Of a stretch of DNA of 64,000 nt, positions 1 through 8,624 are shown in pieces; within the stretch, counting starts at the first letter, position 1; every line of letters begins with the position of its first letter. The position numbers and the translations under genes are program-made. The stretch spans positions 434,001-498,000 of the forward strand of contig NZ_AP019400.1 in the NCBI RefSeq assembly GCF_004295585.1, given 5' to 3'. Below the pieces are notes generated by a model that made no database searches, was not told the DNA's origin, and worked only from the letters and a program-made list of their open reading frames with translations. The DNA comes from Cohnella abietis. GTDB taxonomy: Bacteria; Bacillota; Bacilli; Paenibacillales; Paenibacillaceae.

Positions 1-10
1 TTTAGTAGCG

Positions 11-517
11 ATGAGTAAGCAGAATTTCGATTCATTAAATGATGAAAGACTTGGGTGGGCGTGCATGGAGCCAACCTTCCTGCAAATTCGTGGGAAAAAT
101 GAATCCGTGAAAACAGAGGTTATAACACAGCTAAGCAAGGGGCAACAAGCTTTATGCATGTTTAGGGTATTGCACGATCATGCGATAAATTCGGCGGGGG
201 AGTATTATGCCTGGGTATGCTACCTGCTGGATAAATCGGGATATTGGTCGGGAGTAATGGGCAGCTTGAGCTTTTTTGAAGATACCTCGATGATACGTCT
301 ACTTGAGGAAACGAAAGAGACTTTAGAAATAAGAAACAGCGAGCTAGGTGTTCAATGGAGTGATGCTACTATCCCGGATTTGGATCATGACAATGAGCTC
401 CGGCGTACTGTAAGTGTCTTATTTGGGCGTTTTTTGGAAAATGCTCGAGAAAGTCATACACGAATTAGCGTGTACATTCGGTCGAATCCGCAGGAATTTG
501 TGAGCCTAGAAGGCTGA
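11..517 (+). CDS. Hypothetical protein
   Basis: I do not recognise a family. The frame gives 168 residues from an ATG at 11, a soluble acidic protein without signal peptide, membrane segment or catalytic motif; a tyrosine- and tryptophan-rich stretch lies around residues 64-80. No in-frame stop is visible in the ten bases before the ATG, so the true start could be upstream of the window and the ribosome site cannot be judged. It converges with the aquaporin gene. The terminator between them has its T-run on the other strand, so it does not obviously end this transcript. Confidence 0.6.
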   Translation: MSKQNFDSLNDERLGWACMEPTFLQIRGKNESVKTEVITQLSKGQQALCMFRVLHDHAINSAGEYYAWVCYLLDKSGYWSGVMGSLSFFEDTSMIRLLEETKETLEIRNSELGVQWSDATIPDLDHDNELRRTVSVLFGRFLENARESHTRISVYIRSNPQEFVSLEG

Positions 518-561
518 AAAAAGGGCTATCCCCTGGTCTTGGTAGACCTTAGGGATAGCCC
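515..561 (-). terminator. Rho-independent terminator of the aquaporin gene
   Basis: An 11-bp inverted repeat (GGGCTATCCCT at 523-533 against its complement ending at 561) with a loop of about 17 bases. On the minus strand the stem is followed by a run of six T, so it terminates leftward transcription. The plus-strand exit has no T-run. Confidence 0.8.
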
Positions 562-596
562 AAGCTGCAAGATTAAGGAGATATAGTTACCTTTTC

Positions 597-1271
597 TTAT
601 CGTTTAAGGGACTTGAAAGTCAAGGCAGCTAATCCTGCGCCCACAAGCGGAGCGACAATAAACACCCATACTTGGGAGAGAGCGGTATCTCCAAGGAGTA
701 GCGCCGGAGCTAAGCTCCTTGCCGGGTTTACAGAAGTGCCCGTTAAAGAAATACCTAGGATATGTACGAATGCGAGTGTAAGACCAATGATTAGACCTGC
801 GACTCTACTATTACCCTCGTCCGAAGTGACACCTAGAATGGTAAAGACGAAAACAAAAGTAAGAATGACCTCTACGACCAGTGCCAATAAGAGTGAAATC
901 CCAATCCCATAGCCCTCTCCATAGCCGTTGGCGCCTAGATTTGTTACGGCACTTCCCGTTGAATCAATGATGGCATACAGAATGCCTGCACCTGCAAGCG
1001 CACCAGCTAGCTGTGAAATCACATAAACGAAGAAATCCTTGCTTGAAAGCTTACGTTTGATCCAAAAAGCGAAGGAAACAGCTGGGTTGATGTGACAGCC
1101 CGAGATTGGCCCAATCACATAAGCCAAAGCGACAATGGACAAGCCGAAAGCAAAAGCAATTCCTAAATTTCCTAGATTTCCTCCAGCTGTTGCAGCACTT
1201 CCGCACCCGAACAGTACAAGCACAAACGTTCCAATAAACTCCGCAATTCCCTTTTTCCAAGAAGCTCCCAT
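597..1271 (-). CDS. aqpZ: Aquaporin (MIP family, AqpZ-like)
   Basis: A six-helix channel of 224 residues in the cell membrane that should pass water. Both pore-loop signatures are present, NPAVS at residues 62-66 and NPARS at 182-186. His170 in the fifth helix and Arg185 match the narrow selectivity filter of water-specific AqpZ rather than of glycerol facilitators, which lack that histidine. The ATG at 1271 is chosen because GGAGGT lies six bases before it; the frame extends upstream but that part is unlike the family. It follows the MFS exporter gene on the same strand with a 116-bp gap, so it may have its own promoter. Water specificity is inferred from the filter residues only. Confidence 0.88.
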   Translation of the reverse strand: MGASWKKGIAEFIGTFVLVLFGCGSAATAGGNLGNLGIAFAFGLSIVALAYVIGPISGCHINPAVSFAFWIKRKLSSKDFFVYVISQLAGALAGAGILYAIIDSTGSAVTNLGANGYGEGYGIGISLLLALVVEVILTFVFVFTILGVTSDEGNSRVAGLIIGLTLAFVHILGISLTGTSVNPARSLAPALLLGDTALSQVWVFIVAPLVGAGLAALTFKSLKR

Positions 1272-1387
1272 ACACAACCTCCATATCTTCTCATCATTGA
1301 AGATAGTTCTTTGATGTTCCTCTATGGAAATTATATGCAAAGGATATGAATTATTTCTGAACAATAGGGAAATTTACAATTTAATAT

Positions 1388-2761
1388 TTAGATATGATCG
1401 GCTGCTGGGCTAGTTTTAGTTCGTGTGCTAGCAAATAAACATAGAAGAATCAATAACAGATTACATCCCATGGTAATGATAAGACCGTTTTCCATCGACA
1501 CTCCAGATGCTTGGCTAATGGCGATGATCGCTCCACCGACACCAATGATAACGCCAGGTGTAAATGAATCGGCAAACTGAAGGCTCGCGGACACCTCTCC
1601 GGATCCACCTTTTCCAATATTCGAGAAGGCAACTGCACCGCTAGTAGGGTGGGCAAGTCCCATTCCAATACCTGCAATGACCTGGCCAATGACCGCTATG
1701 GCAATATTGACAGCTGGAATCCAGAAAACAGTCGTAAATCCAACAACAAGCAGCAGTATGCCAATGACGATTCTTGCATTGCGGCCTCGACCATTATCTG
1801 CAGCATCCCATCGTGCTTGTAAAATGGCCACAACACTCCAGCTAATGGCTGCGCTAGCTACAATTAAACCGGCGGTATCAGCAGTCAGACCCTTGATATC
1901 CGTTAAGGCAAGGACGAGGAAGTTCTGGGTGCTAACATATCCGGCGAAAAATAATCCCCGTGTCGCCAACACAGAAGGTAAGCCTCTTCGAAGAGTCAAG
2001 GTTCCTGCTGGCAGTAGCTTGCGTAACGGCTGCACCATGAGTGCCACACCCACAATAACTAATATAATTCCTAGTGTTTCAGGTAACATCCCTAGGCCCC
2101 TCAAGAAAATCCCAGTACCTATGGCCAATAACACGGCTAGCCAAGTAGATGTCATTCCGCCGCTTGTTGCCTTAACAGCCGGGGATTGTATTTTCCGAAA
2201 AGCAGGTAAGCTAAGGAACGAGGAGATAAGTAAGATTGGCAGAACGCCCCAAAAAACATACCTCCACGAGAACTGTTGGGAGATAACGCCTGCCACATAA
2301 GGGCCAAGCATTGAAGGTAGAACATAGGCGGTACCGAAAGCACCTAGTATTTTAGTACGTAGCTCGTCGGGGTATTTTAACGAAATAGCCGTATATACGC
2401 ACGTCATCATGGCCCCTGCTCCAAGTCCTTGTAGTGCGCGAGATGCTATTAGAAGGAACATGCTATTCGCAAGTGCTGCCAATACGAGTCCAATTACAAA
2501 GATAAGGAGTGCTATTGTAAAAGGTTGTGCGGGACCTTTGCGGTCAATTAGACGACCTACTACGAGTGTTCCAATAATTTGGGCTAGCAAATACGCGCTA
2601 AAAATCCATCCGTACAAGTGAATCCCGTTTAGGTCACTCGCGATAGCGGGAGCCACCGTTGTTATGGCTAAGCCTTCAAATCCAACGGCCATAACCGCTA
2701 ATATAATGCCAAGTGATAATAGGAGATACGGTGGACTAAATATGCTTTGTTGTTTAGACAT
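1388..2761 (-). CDS. MFS multidrug-type exporter
   Basis: A membrane transporter of 457 residues with at least twelve hydrophobic helices, of the major facilitator superfamily. The early helix pair with VVGRLIDRKGPAQP (motif A region) and the GPYVAG stretch (motif C, typical of drug/proton antiporters) support an exporter. The start at 2761 has GGAGG seven bases upstream; an upstream in-frame ATG lacks one. The gene is divergent from a SufR-like regulator, a common arrangement for an efflux pump controlled by its neighbour. The substrate cannot be read from the sequence. Confidence 0.85.
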   Translation of the reverse strand: MSKQQSIFSPPYLLLSLGIILAVMAVGFEGLAITTVAPAIASDLNGIHLYGWIFSAYLLAQIIGTLVVGRLIDRKGPAQPFTIALLIFVIGLVLAALANSMFLLIASRALQGLGAGAMMTCVYTAISLKYPDELRTKILGAFGTAYVLPSMLGPYVAGVISQQFSWRYVFWGVLPILLISSFLSLPAFRKIQSPAVKATSGGMTSTWLAVLLAIGTGIFLRGLGMLPETLGIILVIVGVALMVQPLRKLLPAGTLTLRRGLPSVLATRGLFFAGYVSTQNFLVLALTDIKGLTADTAGLIVASAAISWSVVAILQARWDAADNGRGRNARIVIGILLLVVGFTTVFWIPAVNIAIAVIGQVIAGIGMGLAHPTSGAVAFSNIGKGGSGEVSASLQFADSFTPGVIIGVGGAIIAISQASGVSMENGLIITMGCNLLLILLCLFASTRTKTSPAADHI

Positions 2762-2850
2762 GATGTTGCCTCCAGCTTCTATATGTATTAAATCTAGGTG
2801 CGTTAAATCTATGTTCATTATTGTATCCGGATACTTTATAAACATAAATC

Positions 2851-2863
2851 TTTACTAAGTAAA
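2851..2863. promoter_or_regulatory. Palindromic operator candidate
   Basis: TTTACT-A-AGTAAA, a perfect 6+1+6 dyad in the shared region between the MFS exporter and the SufR-like regulator. It lies just upstream of the regulator's -35 box, a plausible site for that regulator to control both genes. The assignment is inferred from position and symmetry. Confidence 0.4.
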
Positions 2864-2877
2864 TGTACGTTTGCATT

Positions 2878-2906
2878 TTGACTTTGTCAACATTTTTCTT
2901 TACAAT
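2878..2906 (+). promoter_or_regulatory. Sigma-A promoter of the SufR-like regulator
   Basis: TTGACT, 17 bases, TACAAT: a near-consensus promoter 37 bases upstream of the first ATG of the regulator gene. Confidence 0.7.
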
Positions 2907-2949
2907 CTCCGTATACCTATATTTGATTTCGGGATGAGGTGGTATGGGG

Positions 2950-3624
2950 ATGAAGGAAGAGAAGCAAACCAAACAGGAAGTTGCAGCCGTAAGAACGAGG
3001 CGTGCGATTATCAATTTATTGAAACAAGAAGGTGCTGCGGACGCCATCCAGCTCTCTAAGGAGCTTGGAGTTTCGGGGATGGCGGTAAGACAGCATTTAT
3101 ATCATTTAGAGGAACAACAATTGGTCACTTTTGTAGAAGAGCCGAGATCGATGGGCCGCCCTGCGAAAATGTGGAGGTTAACACCGAAGGCTAATCGGTT
3201 TTTTCCGGATGGGTATGCCGATCTTTCGATTCACTTAATCGAATCCATGAAGGAAGCGTTCGGAGATGCTGGGTTAGACCAATTGTTAGAAGTTCGTAAC
3301 AAGAAATTGATTAAAGAGTATCTGGATAAGGCTCCTACGACCCTTCCGTTAAACGAACAGTTAGTCGCTCTTGCGGAGTCTCGTACGAATGAAGGCTACA
3401 TGGCCGAAACAATTGAGAACCCCGATGGTTCCTTTAGCTTTATAGAGAGACACTGTCCCATCTGCTCAGTTGCGCAGGTGTGTGCAGGTATTTGCAGAAA
3501 AGAAAAGGAAATGCTGGAGCAGGTACTTGGTGATCAGGTAGAGGTAAAAAGAAGCGAGCATATTCTAAGCGGCGACTTCAGGTGTGTTTATTTGATTAAA
3601 CCTAAGGCCACTAATGCTCACTAA
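2950..3624 (+). CDS. Transcriptional regulator, winged helix plus cysteine-rich domain (SufR/DeoR-like)
   Basis: A DNA-binding protein of 224 residues. The N-terminal third is a winged helix (IIN-LLKQEG, then QLSKELGVSGMAVRQHL as recognition helix). The C-terminal part carries CPIC, C, C and a final C (171, 174, 180, 184 and 214, counted from the ATG at 2944), the layout of SufR-type repressors that bind an iron-sulfur cluster or metal. The ATG at 2950 is preferred because GAGGTG ends eight bases before it; the ATG at 2944 is too close. Divergent from the MFS gene, which it probably controls. The redox or metal ligand is inferred from the cysteines. Confidence 0.8.
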   Translation: MKEEKQTKQEVAAVRTRRAIINLLKQEGAADAIQLSKELGVSGMAVRQHLYHLEEQQLVTFVEEPRSMGRPAKMWRLTPKANRFFPDGYADLSIHLIESMKEAFGDAGLDQLLEVRNKKLIKEYLDKAPTTLPLNEQLVALAESRTNEGYMAETIENPDGSFSFIERHCPICSVAQVCAGICRKEKEMLEQVLGDQVEVKRSEHILSGDFRCVYLIKPKATNAH

Positions 3625-3664
3625 GTATACAATGACCTTGGAAGCCTGATTTTATGAGGGGACC

Positions 3665-4123
3665 AACCGCCCACCAAGGCACATTTTGCGAAATAAGGCA
3701 CTGAGGGCTACTAAGAACGGCGAAGCAAGGTACATTTTGCGGAATAACGCACTGAGGGCTACTAAGAACGGCGAACCAAGGTACTTTCCCCGGAATAAGG
3801 CACTGAGGGCTACTAAGAACGACGAATCAAGGCACATTTTCCGAAATAACGCACTGAGGGCTACTAAGAACGCCGGACCAAGGTGCTTTTTACGAAATAA
3901 GGCACTGAGGGCTACTAAGAACGACGGATCGAGGCACATTTTACGAAATAAGGCACTGAGGGCTACTAAGAACGCCGGACCAAGGTGCTTTTTACGAAAT
4001 AAGGCACTGAGGGCTACTAAGAACGACGGATCGAGGCACATTTTACGAAATAAGGCACTGAGGGCTACTAAGAACGCCGGATCGAGGCACGTTTTATGAA
4101 ATAAGGCACTGAGGGCTACTAAG
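3665..4123. repeat. Minisatellite, nine 51-bp tandem units
   Basis: The 18-base core GCACTGAGGGCTACTAAG recurs at 3698, 3749, 3800, 3851, 3902, 3953, 4004, 4055 and 4106, exactly 51 bases apart. The variable part alternates, so units 4 and 6 match, and units 5 and 7 match: a 102-bp doublet has been copied. Because 51 is divisible by three, both strands stay open (17-residue repeats LRATKN... on plus, VALSALF... on minus), but neither frame has a convincing ribosome site. I treat it as non-coding repeat DNA between the SufR-like and GntR genes. Confidence 0.9.
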
Positions 4124-4196
4124 CTGTACCTGGGTTGCATTCAACATAGTTATGCGATATATTGCATGTAAAATTAATATGTTAAGGATGATTGAA

Positions 4197-4862
4197 ATGC
4201 CTGTACCTAAAAATTTTACCTCCCCGATTCGATTGTCTGCTAAAGAACGAGCGCTATCCCAAATCCAACGTTGGATCATTGAGGGAACTCTGCTACCGGG
4301 CGAAAAATTACTGGATGCCGAGCTTGCAGAATCTCTAGCTGTCAGTAGAACTCCAATAAGGGAGGCGCTTCAGCTGTTGGAGGTACAGGGACTGGTTTCG
4401 ATGCATCCCGGAAAAGAAACAAGAGTGACGAGCATTGAAAAAGATGATGTTCTGAAAATGTACCCAACTCTCGCGGTGCTCCATGCCCTGGCAGCTGAAT
4501 ATGCAGCAGAACAGATTTTGCCGGAACAGATTGAGAAGCTGAAGCAGTTAAATGCAGAATTCTCTAGTGCCATAGAGAATGGTGAACCTTATCAGGCGAT
4601 GGAGCTAGATGAGCAGTTCCATAATCTTATTGTGGAGGCGTCTGATAACGCGTATATTGCATCATTTAGTGCATCGTTGCAGATTCACATCAGAAGGTTT
4701 AAGTACGTCTTCTTGAAGCAGTCTATTACTGAAACGCTAGCATCAGTGGAAGAGCATGTTTTGATCATAGCAGCCTTGGAAAAACGCGATAAAAACGAAT
4801 CCTCGGCTAGAATGAAACAAAATTTAATTAGGCCAATGAATGAGCTGTACGCTATGATATAA
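4197..4862 (+). CDS. GntR-family regulator (FadR subfamily)
   Basis: A repressor or activator of 221 residues. Residues about 15-80 form the GntR winged helix (LLPGEKLLDAELAESLAVSRTPIREAL). The rest is an all-helical FCD-type ligand domain (DEQFHNLIVEAS, and a late EEHVLIIAAL helix), which in this subfamily binds organic acids, often through a metal. The ATG at 4197 is chosen so the protein begins just before the conserved helix, with AAGG ten bases upstream; several earlier ATGs exist. No transport or metabolic gene is adjacent, so the regulon is unknown. The next gene encodes a lipoprotein in the same direction 73 bases on. Confidence 0.82.
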   Translation: MPVPKNFTSPIRLSAKERALSQIQRWIIEGTLLPGEKLLDAELAESLAVSRTPIREALQLLEVQGLVSMHPGKETRVTSIEKDDVLKMYPTLAVLHALAAEYAAEQILPEQIEKLKQLNAEFSSAIENGEPYQAMELDEQFHNLIVEASDNAYIASFSASLQIHIRRFKYVFLKQSITETLASVEEHVLIIAALEKRDKNESSARMKQNLIRPMNELYAMI

Positions 4863-4863
4863 G

Positions 4864-4891
4864 AGCAATAAGCAATAAGCAATAAGCAATA
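4864..4891. repeat. Heptamer repeat, four copies of AGCAATA
   Basis: Four perfect head-to-tail copies of AGCAATA directly after the stop of the GntR gene and 45 bases before the lipoprotein start. A slippage-prone simple repeat; no function is visible. Confidence 0.85.
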
Positions 4892-4935
4892 AGTATAATA
4901 AAGCTCTAATAAAAAGAAGCCGGGGGTATCAAGCG

Positions 4936-5784
4936 ATGAGTCGCCGATTATACATACTGGGATGTGTAACGATTCTACTGGTACTATCTATGACAGCTTG
5001 TTCTAGCGGCAATAACAATAAAAATAATAATAACAACAGCACTAACAACACCAGCACGCCCAGCAGCAGTCCCACCAGCACCCCCACCAGCAGTCCCGCC
5101 ATTTCGCCGCCTCATAATGGGGAGCTATCGCTTGTACAAGAAACCGAGCACGGCTTATTTTACAGTCCTGATGCCACTGAAAAGGTTAGTGATATGATTC
5201 AGACTTTGGCGAATTCATTCGAAGCCAATTATCCGCGCATCGTTGGGCTTTTTAAATATGAGCCATCTGGCAAAACGGTTGTTCACGTGTATTCCAATAA
5301 AAATCAATTTCAGAAGATGATAGGTCGGAGTACGGAAGGGACATACGTCGCGGAGGAAAATATCATTAAAGTGTACACACCTTCAAGCTTCAGCAATCAA
5401 AAGAATGAAGATGAATACACTTTTCAAGTTATACATGAATTTATTCATGCAGTCATTCAACAGATTAACCCCGCTATTGGACAGGTGAAATTCTTAGATG
5501 AAGGCATCGCCTATTATGTCTCAAACCAGCTCGAGGCTGAACTACAGACCCGCACGAATTTCGCAGACATTCCCACTTTTGAGCAATTGAGTAGTCCTGA
5601 ATATTTTGATAAATCCGGTCATGAGGCTTATTTTTTCAGTGGGACAATCGTGCGTTATATTAGTAATAAGTATGGGGTAGATGCACTGAATGAGCTTATC
5701 AAAAACCCTGAGCAAATCGAACAAATACTGAATATCTCGCTAAATCAATTGTATGAACAATGGAGTGAAGATTTGAGGAAGTAA
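4936..5784 (+). CDS. Lipoprotein with HExxH metallopeptidase motif
   Basis: An exported, lipid-anchored protein of 282 residues. It has a lipobox (SMTACSS, Cys at about 22), then a low-complexity Asn/Ser/Thr/Pro linker to about residue 60. A gluzincin core follows: HEFIH at about 167-171 with a downstream FLDEGIAYY in the place where such enzymes put the glutamate ligand, as in the peptidase MA-like family. It probably acts as a zinc protease or has lost activity; HExxH and the Glu are both intact. The ATG at 4936 follows GGGGG. A possible role in cell-surface turnover is inference. Confidence 0.75.
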   Translation: MSRRLYILGCVTILLVLSMTACSSGNNNKNNNNNSTNNTSTPSSSPTSTPTSSPAISPPHNGELSLVQETEHGLFYSPDATEKVSDMIQTLANSFEANYPRIVGLFKYEPSGKTVVHVYSNKNQFQKMIGRSTEGTYVAEENIIKVYTPSSFSNQKNEDEYTFQVIHEFIHAVIQQINPAIGQVKFLDEGIAYYVSNQLEAELQTRTNFADIPTFEQLSSPEYFDKSGHEAYFFSGTIVRYISNKYGVDALNELIKNPEQIEQILNISLNQLYEQWSEDLRK

Positions 5785-5865
5785 GTTAAGAGCTTATTTA
5801 GTATGTTTGCGCCTATTGATCAGAAACGCTGCGCGCTATAGCCGCCACTGGGGTAGAAAGCTATC

Positions 5866-6810
5866 TTAAAAGTCTATCACCTTTGGTTTGGTAGCCGATG
5901 GCTGGTGAGGTGTATCAGAAGCTGGAACAACAGGCTCATTATGAAGATCTATAGGCCGGAACACCGGATGGTTTAGAATAGGGGGATGTTCTTCCGGACG
6001 TACACGTAAATTCTGAGCGGATTCCAGAACTCCTTCTTGTCCGGCTGACCGCTTGTCTAACAACTCCAGAAACTGCTGAATGAACTGCTCAGGAGAATAG
6101 TGGAAAGATTGCCCGAGCAGCATAAACCGAATGATTGAACCGTTTGACACTCCTACTGATAACAGCAATCCTTCCCCTTTCTTTCCTTGACCTACAAGTC
6201 CAAGACGATCGATGTCCATTAACGGAATTTCCGTACGTTCGCCCTCATTCGGATTTATCATGCGAATCGCTATCAAACGTTCGGGCGTTAATAGAAGTAT
6301 TTTGGCTCCTCCGTTAGCAGTGGTCCAGCTCTGGAAATCTTGGTACAGGCCGATAACGGATTCACTTGGCTGGATAACGCCTATATCCTCTAACTCGAAC
6401 AGCGATGCCTGATCTACTGGAGTATGATGACTAATTCGGCTTTTAAACATAAATTGAATTGTAGAAATAAGGACGAGAGCATACATAACGGAAGATATCT
6501 TAAACCCCTGTAACCCAATAATAACAAGAAAAATAACCACTTGACCGACAGTCAGTACATGGATTTTCCGACTTCGTGAAAGACGATAGAACCAGAAGCC
6601 TTTGCCCGGCCTGTAAGGTGGAATAGCATCTAATTGGCGATTTATTGCTGATAGGGCAGCAATGCAAGCGATTGTGATGCCTCCTGCTACAAGCGCCATA
6701 CGCCAATCCCCCATTGATATGCCTACTAGGGTAAGGAGCGCGCAAAGGATTAAAGCCAACCAAATTATTACTTTTTTCTTCTCAATTTCTCTAGTGGACT
6801 GATCTATCAT
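5866..6810 (-). CDS. Membrane protein of unknown function, PH-like C-terminal domain
   Basis: A protein of 314 residues with two hydrophobic helix pairs (about residues 13-55 and 85-125) followed by a soluble C-terminal half, which by its beta-rich pattern (ILLLTPERLIAIR, EIPLMDIDRLGLVG) resembles bacterial PH-like domains. The end is proline-rich. The start at 6810 has AAGGGG eight bases upstream; an earlier ATG would run the frame over the diguanylate cyclase gene. It lies 40 bases downstream of that gene on the same strand and may be co-transcribed. I do not recognise a specific function. Confidence 0.6.
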   Translation of the reverse strand: MIDQSTREIEKKKVIIWLALILCALLTLVGISMGDWRMALVAGGITIACIAALSAINRQLDAIPPYRPGKGFWFYRLSRSRKIHVLTVGQVVIFLVIIGLQGFKISSVMYALVLISTIQFMFKSRISHHTPVDQASLFELEDIGVIQPSESVIGLYQDFQSWTTANGGAKILLLTPERLIAIRMINPNEGERTEIPLMDIDRLGLVGQGKKGEGLLLSVGVSNGSIIRFMLLGQSFHYSPEQFIQQFLELLDKRSAGQEGVLESAQNLRVRPEEHPPILNHPVFRPIDLHNEPVVPASDTPHQPSATKPKVIDF

Positions 6811-6850
6811 CTCCGACACCCCTTTAATTTCTAATCCTACTGGACCTCCG

Positions 6851-8422
6851 TTAGCTATGGGAGTACTCCAGAGTCGAGCTATATAAGCTGACTCGGTTGC
6901 GTCCGCTACGTTTGGACGTATATAATGCTTCATCTGCTTTTCGTAGCAATGTATCTAATGTATCATCGAGTCTGCCTGAGGCCTCAGCAACCCCGAAGCT
7001 GGCAGTTACGACAATAGCTCCTTTATCTGTTAGTAGGGGCTCATCTTCCATTGCAATTCGCAGGCGATCGGCAATTACTTTCCCTTCCTGAAGCGAAGTG
7101 TATGGAAGTGAGAGTACGAATTCCTCACCTCCATAGCGAGCAAATAGTGTTTCTTTGGAAAGCAGCTTTCGGCAGGTGTTGACGACATGAACGAGCACTC
7201 TGTCACCCGTTTCATGACCTAAGTGGTCATTAACACGCTTGAAAAGGTCGATATCGAACAGGACGACAGTGAACGGATGCTTCTCCATACGGGATGCTGC
7301 CAGCATTTCACGGCTGCGTTGAATAAATTGCGTCCTATTGAAAATATGGGTTAGTCCATCATAGAATGCTTGATGCTCAAGCTCGTTCTGCAGGCGCTTT
7401 AGCTCGGTTACATTAATGAGCATAAGCAGGCTACCAGCTTGTTCTCCGTTCCGATGACGTAGGGTGGAGGAGCGAACTTGATAGAATTGCTTGCTATTTG
7501 AAAGCCACGATAGCTCTTCCACACTTCCATCTGGTAGGTGATAAAAAGGGAACGGTTCACCTGTCACTTCTGTCCATACTTGATCCAGCGTTCTGCCAAT
7601 CATTGATGGATTCAGGGAAGGAATCATCTGCCCGACGGACTGATTATAGTCAATGAGCCGTTTAGCCGGATCAAGAACGAGAACGCCTTCTCCCATGCTG
7701 TCGAAGATTGTTTCTTTAGCAATTGGAACGACAGTGAGCATCTTGGTGGATAGAATGGCCCATATGAATAATCCTGAGCTAAAGCACATGCCCATAGGCA
7801 CAGGATCAATGCCTGTAGGTGTCACGCCAAGCAGGTACAGTAAGCCAGTGATCATAGGCATCAATTGTCCGCAAATCAGGGTAAACAGCTGAAGTCGGTA
7901 AGATTTGCGGGTTTGCTTCCAACGACTGAACAATAGAGAGACAGCGGCGAGCCAGCAACAGAAGGTATAGATGGAAAAAACGATATACCATTCCCCAGCT
8001 TCGATTTTTAGAGTGTGGCTATTCATGCCTTCTTGAAACGTAAACACTTTGTAGAAAAGATTGTGGTAATCATTGGTTGCAACCATTAACCATGTGATAA
8101 GTGGAACAACAAATAGGGCCACAGTAGCAGCCCGAGAAATCTTTATTTTGAGGTAGTTGAGAATAATCATTAACCCGAGGGGTACAGATAAGGGCATACC
8201 AATATACTCAATCAAGTTCCATAGCTTGACTTCCCATATTGTATCGCTAGCCAGCTCAAAGGCATAGCCAAAGCTGTAAATAGTTAATGCTAGTGTATAC
8301 AGAATAAAGGATAGAGAACCCGGAATCTCATTTCTTCTGAGGAAAACGTATACGCTAAGAAACAAGTTGAAAATTCCTGTTAGGCTAACTAAGGTAATGT
8401 AAATCGTCAGTTGCGAATCCAT
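6851..8422 (-). CDS. Diguanylate cyclase, 7TM-PAS-GGDEF
   Basis: A membrane-bound enzyme of 523 residues that should make cyclic di-GMP from two GTP. Residues 1-215 contain seven hydrophobic helices like the N-terminal module of many sensor kinases, about 220-325 a PAS domain, and 345-510 a GGDEF domain with GGEEF (near 431-435, an active variant) and the FDIDLFKRVNDHLGH metal/nucleotide segment. The inhibitory RxxD I-site expected five residues before GGEEF is not there (SKET instead), so product inhibition may be absent. Divergent from a TetR-family gene. AAGGA precedes the ATG. Confidence 0.9.
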   Translation of the reverse strand: MDSQLTIYITLVSLTGIFNLFLSVYVFLRRNEIPGSLSFILYTLALTIYSFGYAFELASDTIWEVKLWNLIEYIGMPLSVPLGLMIILNYLKIKISRAATVALFVVPLITWLMVATNDYHNLFYKVFTFQEGMNSHTLKIEAGEWYIVFSIYTFCCWLAAVSLLFSRWKQTRKSYRLQLFTLICGQLMPMITGLLYLLGVTPTGIDPVPMGMCFSSGLFIWAILSTKMLTVVPIAKETIFDSMGEGVLVLDPAKRLIDYNQSVGQMIPSLNPSMIGRTLDQVWTEVTGEPFPFYHLPDGSVEELSWLSNSKQFYQVRSSTLRHRNGEQAGSLLMLINVTELKRLQNELEHQAFYDGLTHIFNRTQFIQRSREMLAASRMEKHPFTVVLFDIDLFKRVNDHLGHETGDRVLVHVVNTCRKLLSKETLFARYGGEEFVLSLPYTSLQEGKVIADRLRIAMEDEPLLTDKGAIVVTASFGVAEASGRLDDTLDTLLRKADEALYTSKRSGRNRVSLYSSTLEYSHS

Positions 8423-8547
8423 AGATTCCTTGCTCCCTGCTTGTTGACTTGCTGATATATTATCATATGTGTTATGAGATTGAATATAGGTGCCGTTATC
8501 CCCCGCCCGATAACAATCAGCTCATTGCTTTCGGACATCTCTTAACA

Positions 8548-8592
8548 CATAACAAAATAACGATATTGTCATTATAATTGTGCTTTGTTATG
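8548..8592. promoter_or_regulatory. Inverted repeat around the TetR promoter
   Basis: CATAACAAA at 8548-8556 and its exact complement TTTGTTATG at 8584-8592. The second arm overlaps the -10 box and the first lies upstream of the -35 box of the TetR gene. A looping or dimer-of-dimers operator for autoregulation is likely from position. Confidence 0.5.
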
Positions 8593-8594
8593 AT
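8566..8594 (+). promoter_or_regulatory. Sigma-A promoter of the TetR gene
   Basis: TTGTCA, 17 bases, TATGAT. Transcription should begin near 8601, only a few bases before the AAGGAG ribosome site, which rules out the ATG-less upstream extension of the reading frame. Confidence 0.75.
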
Positions 8595-8624
8595 AGTGCC
8601 ATTGAAAAGGAGTTGTTATGTCAA

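Noticed and set aside
1677..2300. 207-residue plus-strand frame
   Set aside because: Antisense shadow of the MFS exporter.
3665..4123. CRISPR array
   Set aside because: Units are contiguous without unique spacers, the variable parts are related to each other, and there are no cas genes in the window.
3652..4140. Two repeat proteins on opposite strands across the 51-bp repeats
   Set aside because: Both frames are open only because 51 is divisible by three; neither has a ribosome site, and the starts and ends lie at the repeat borders.
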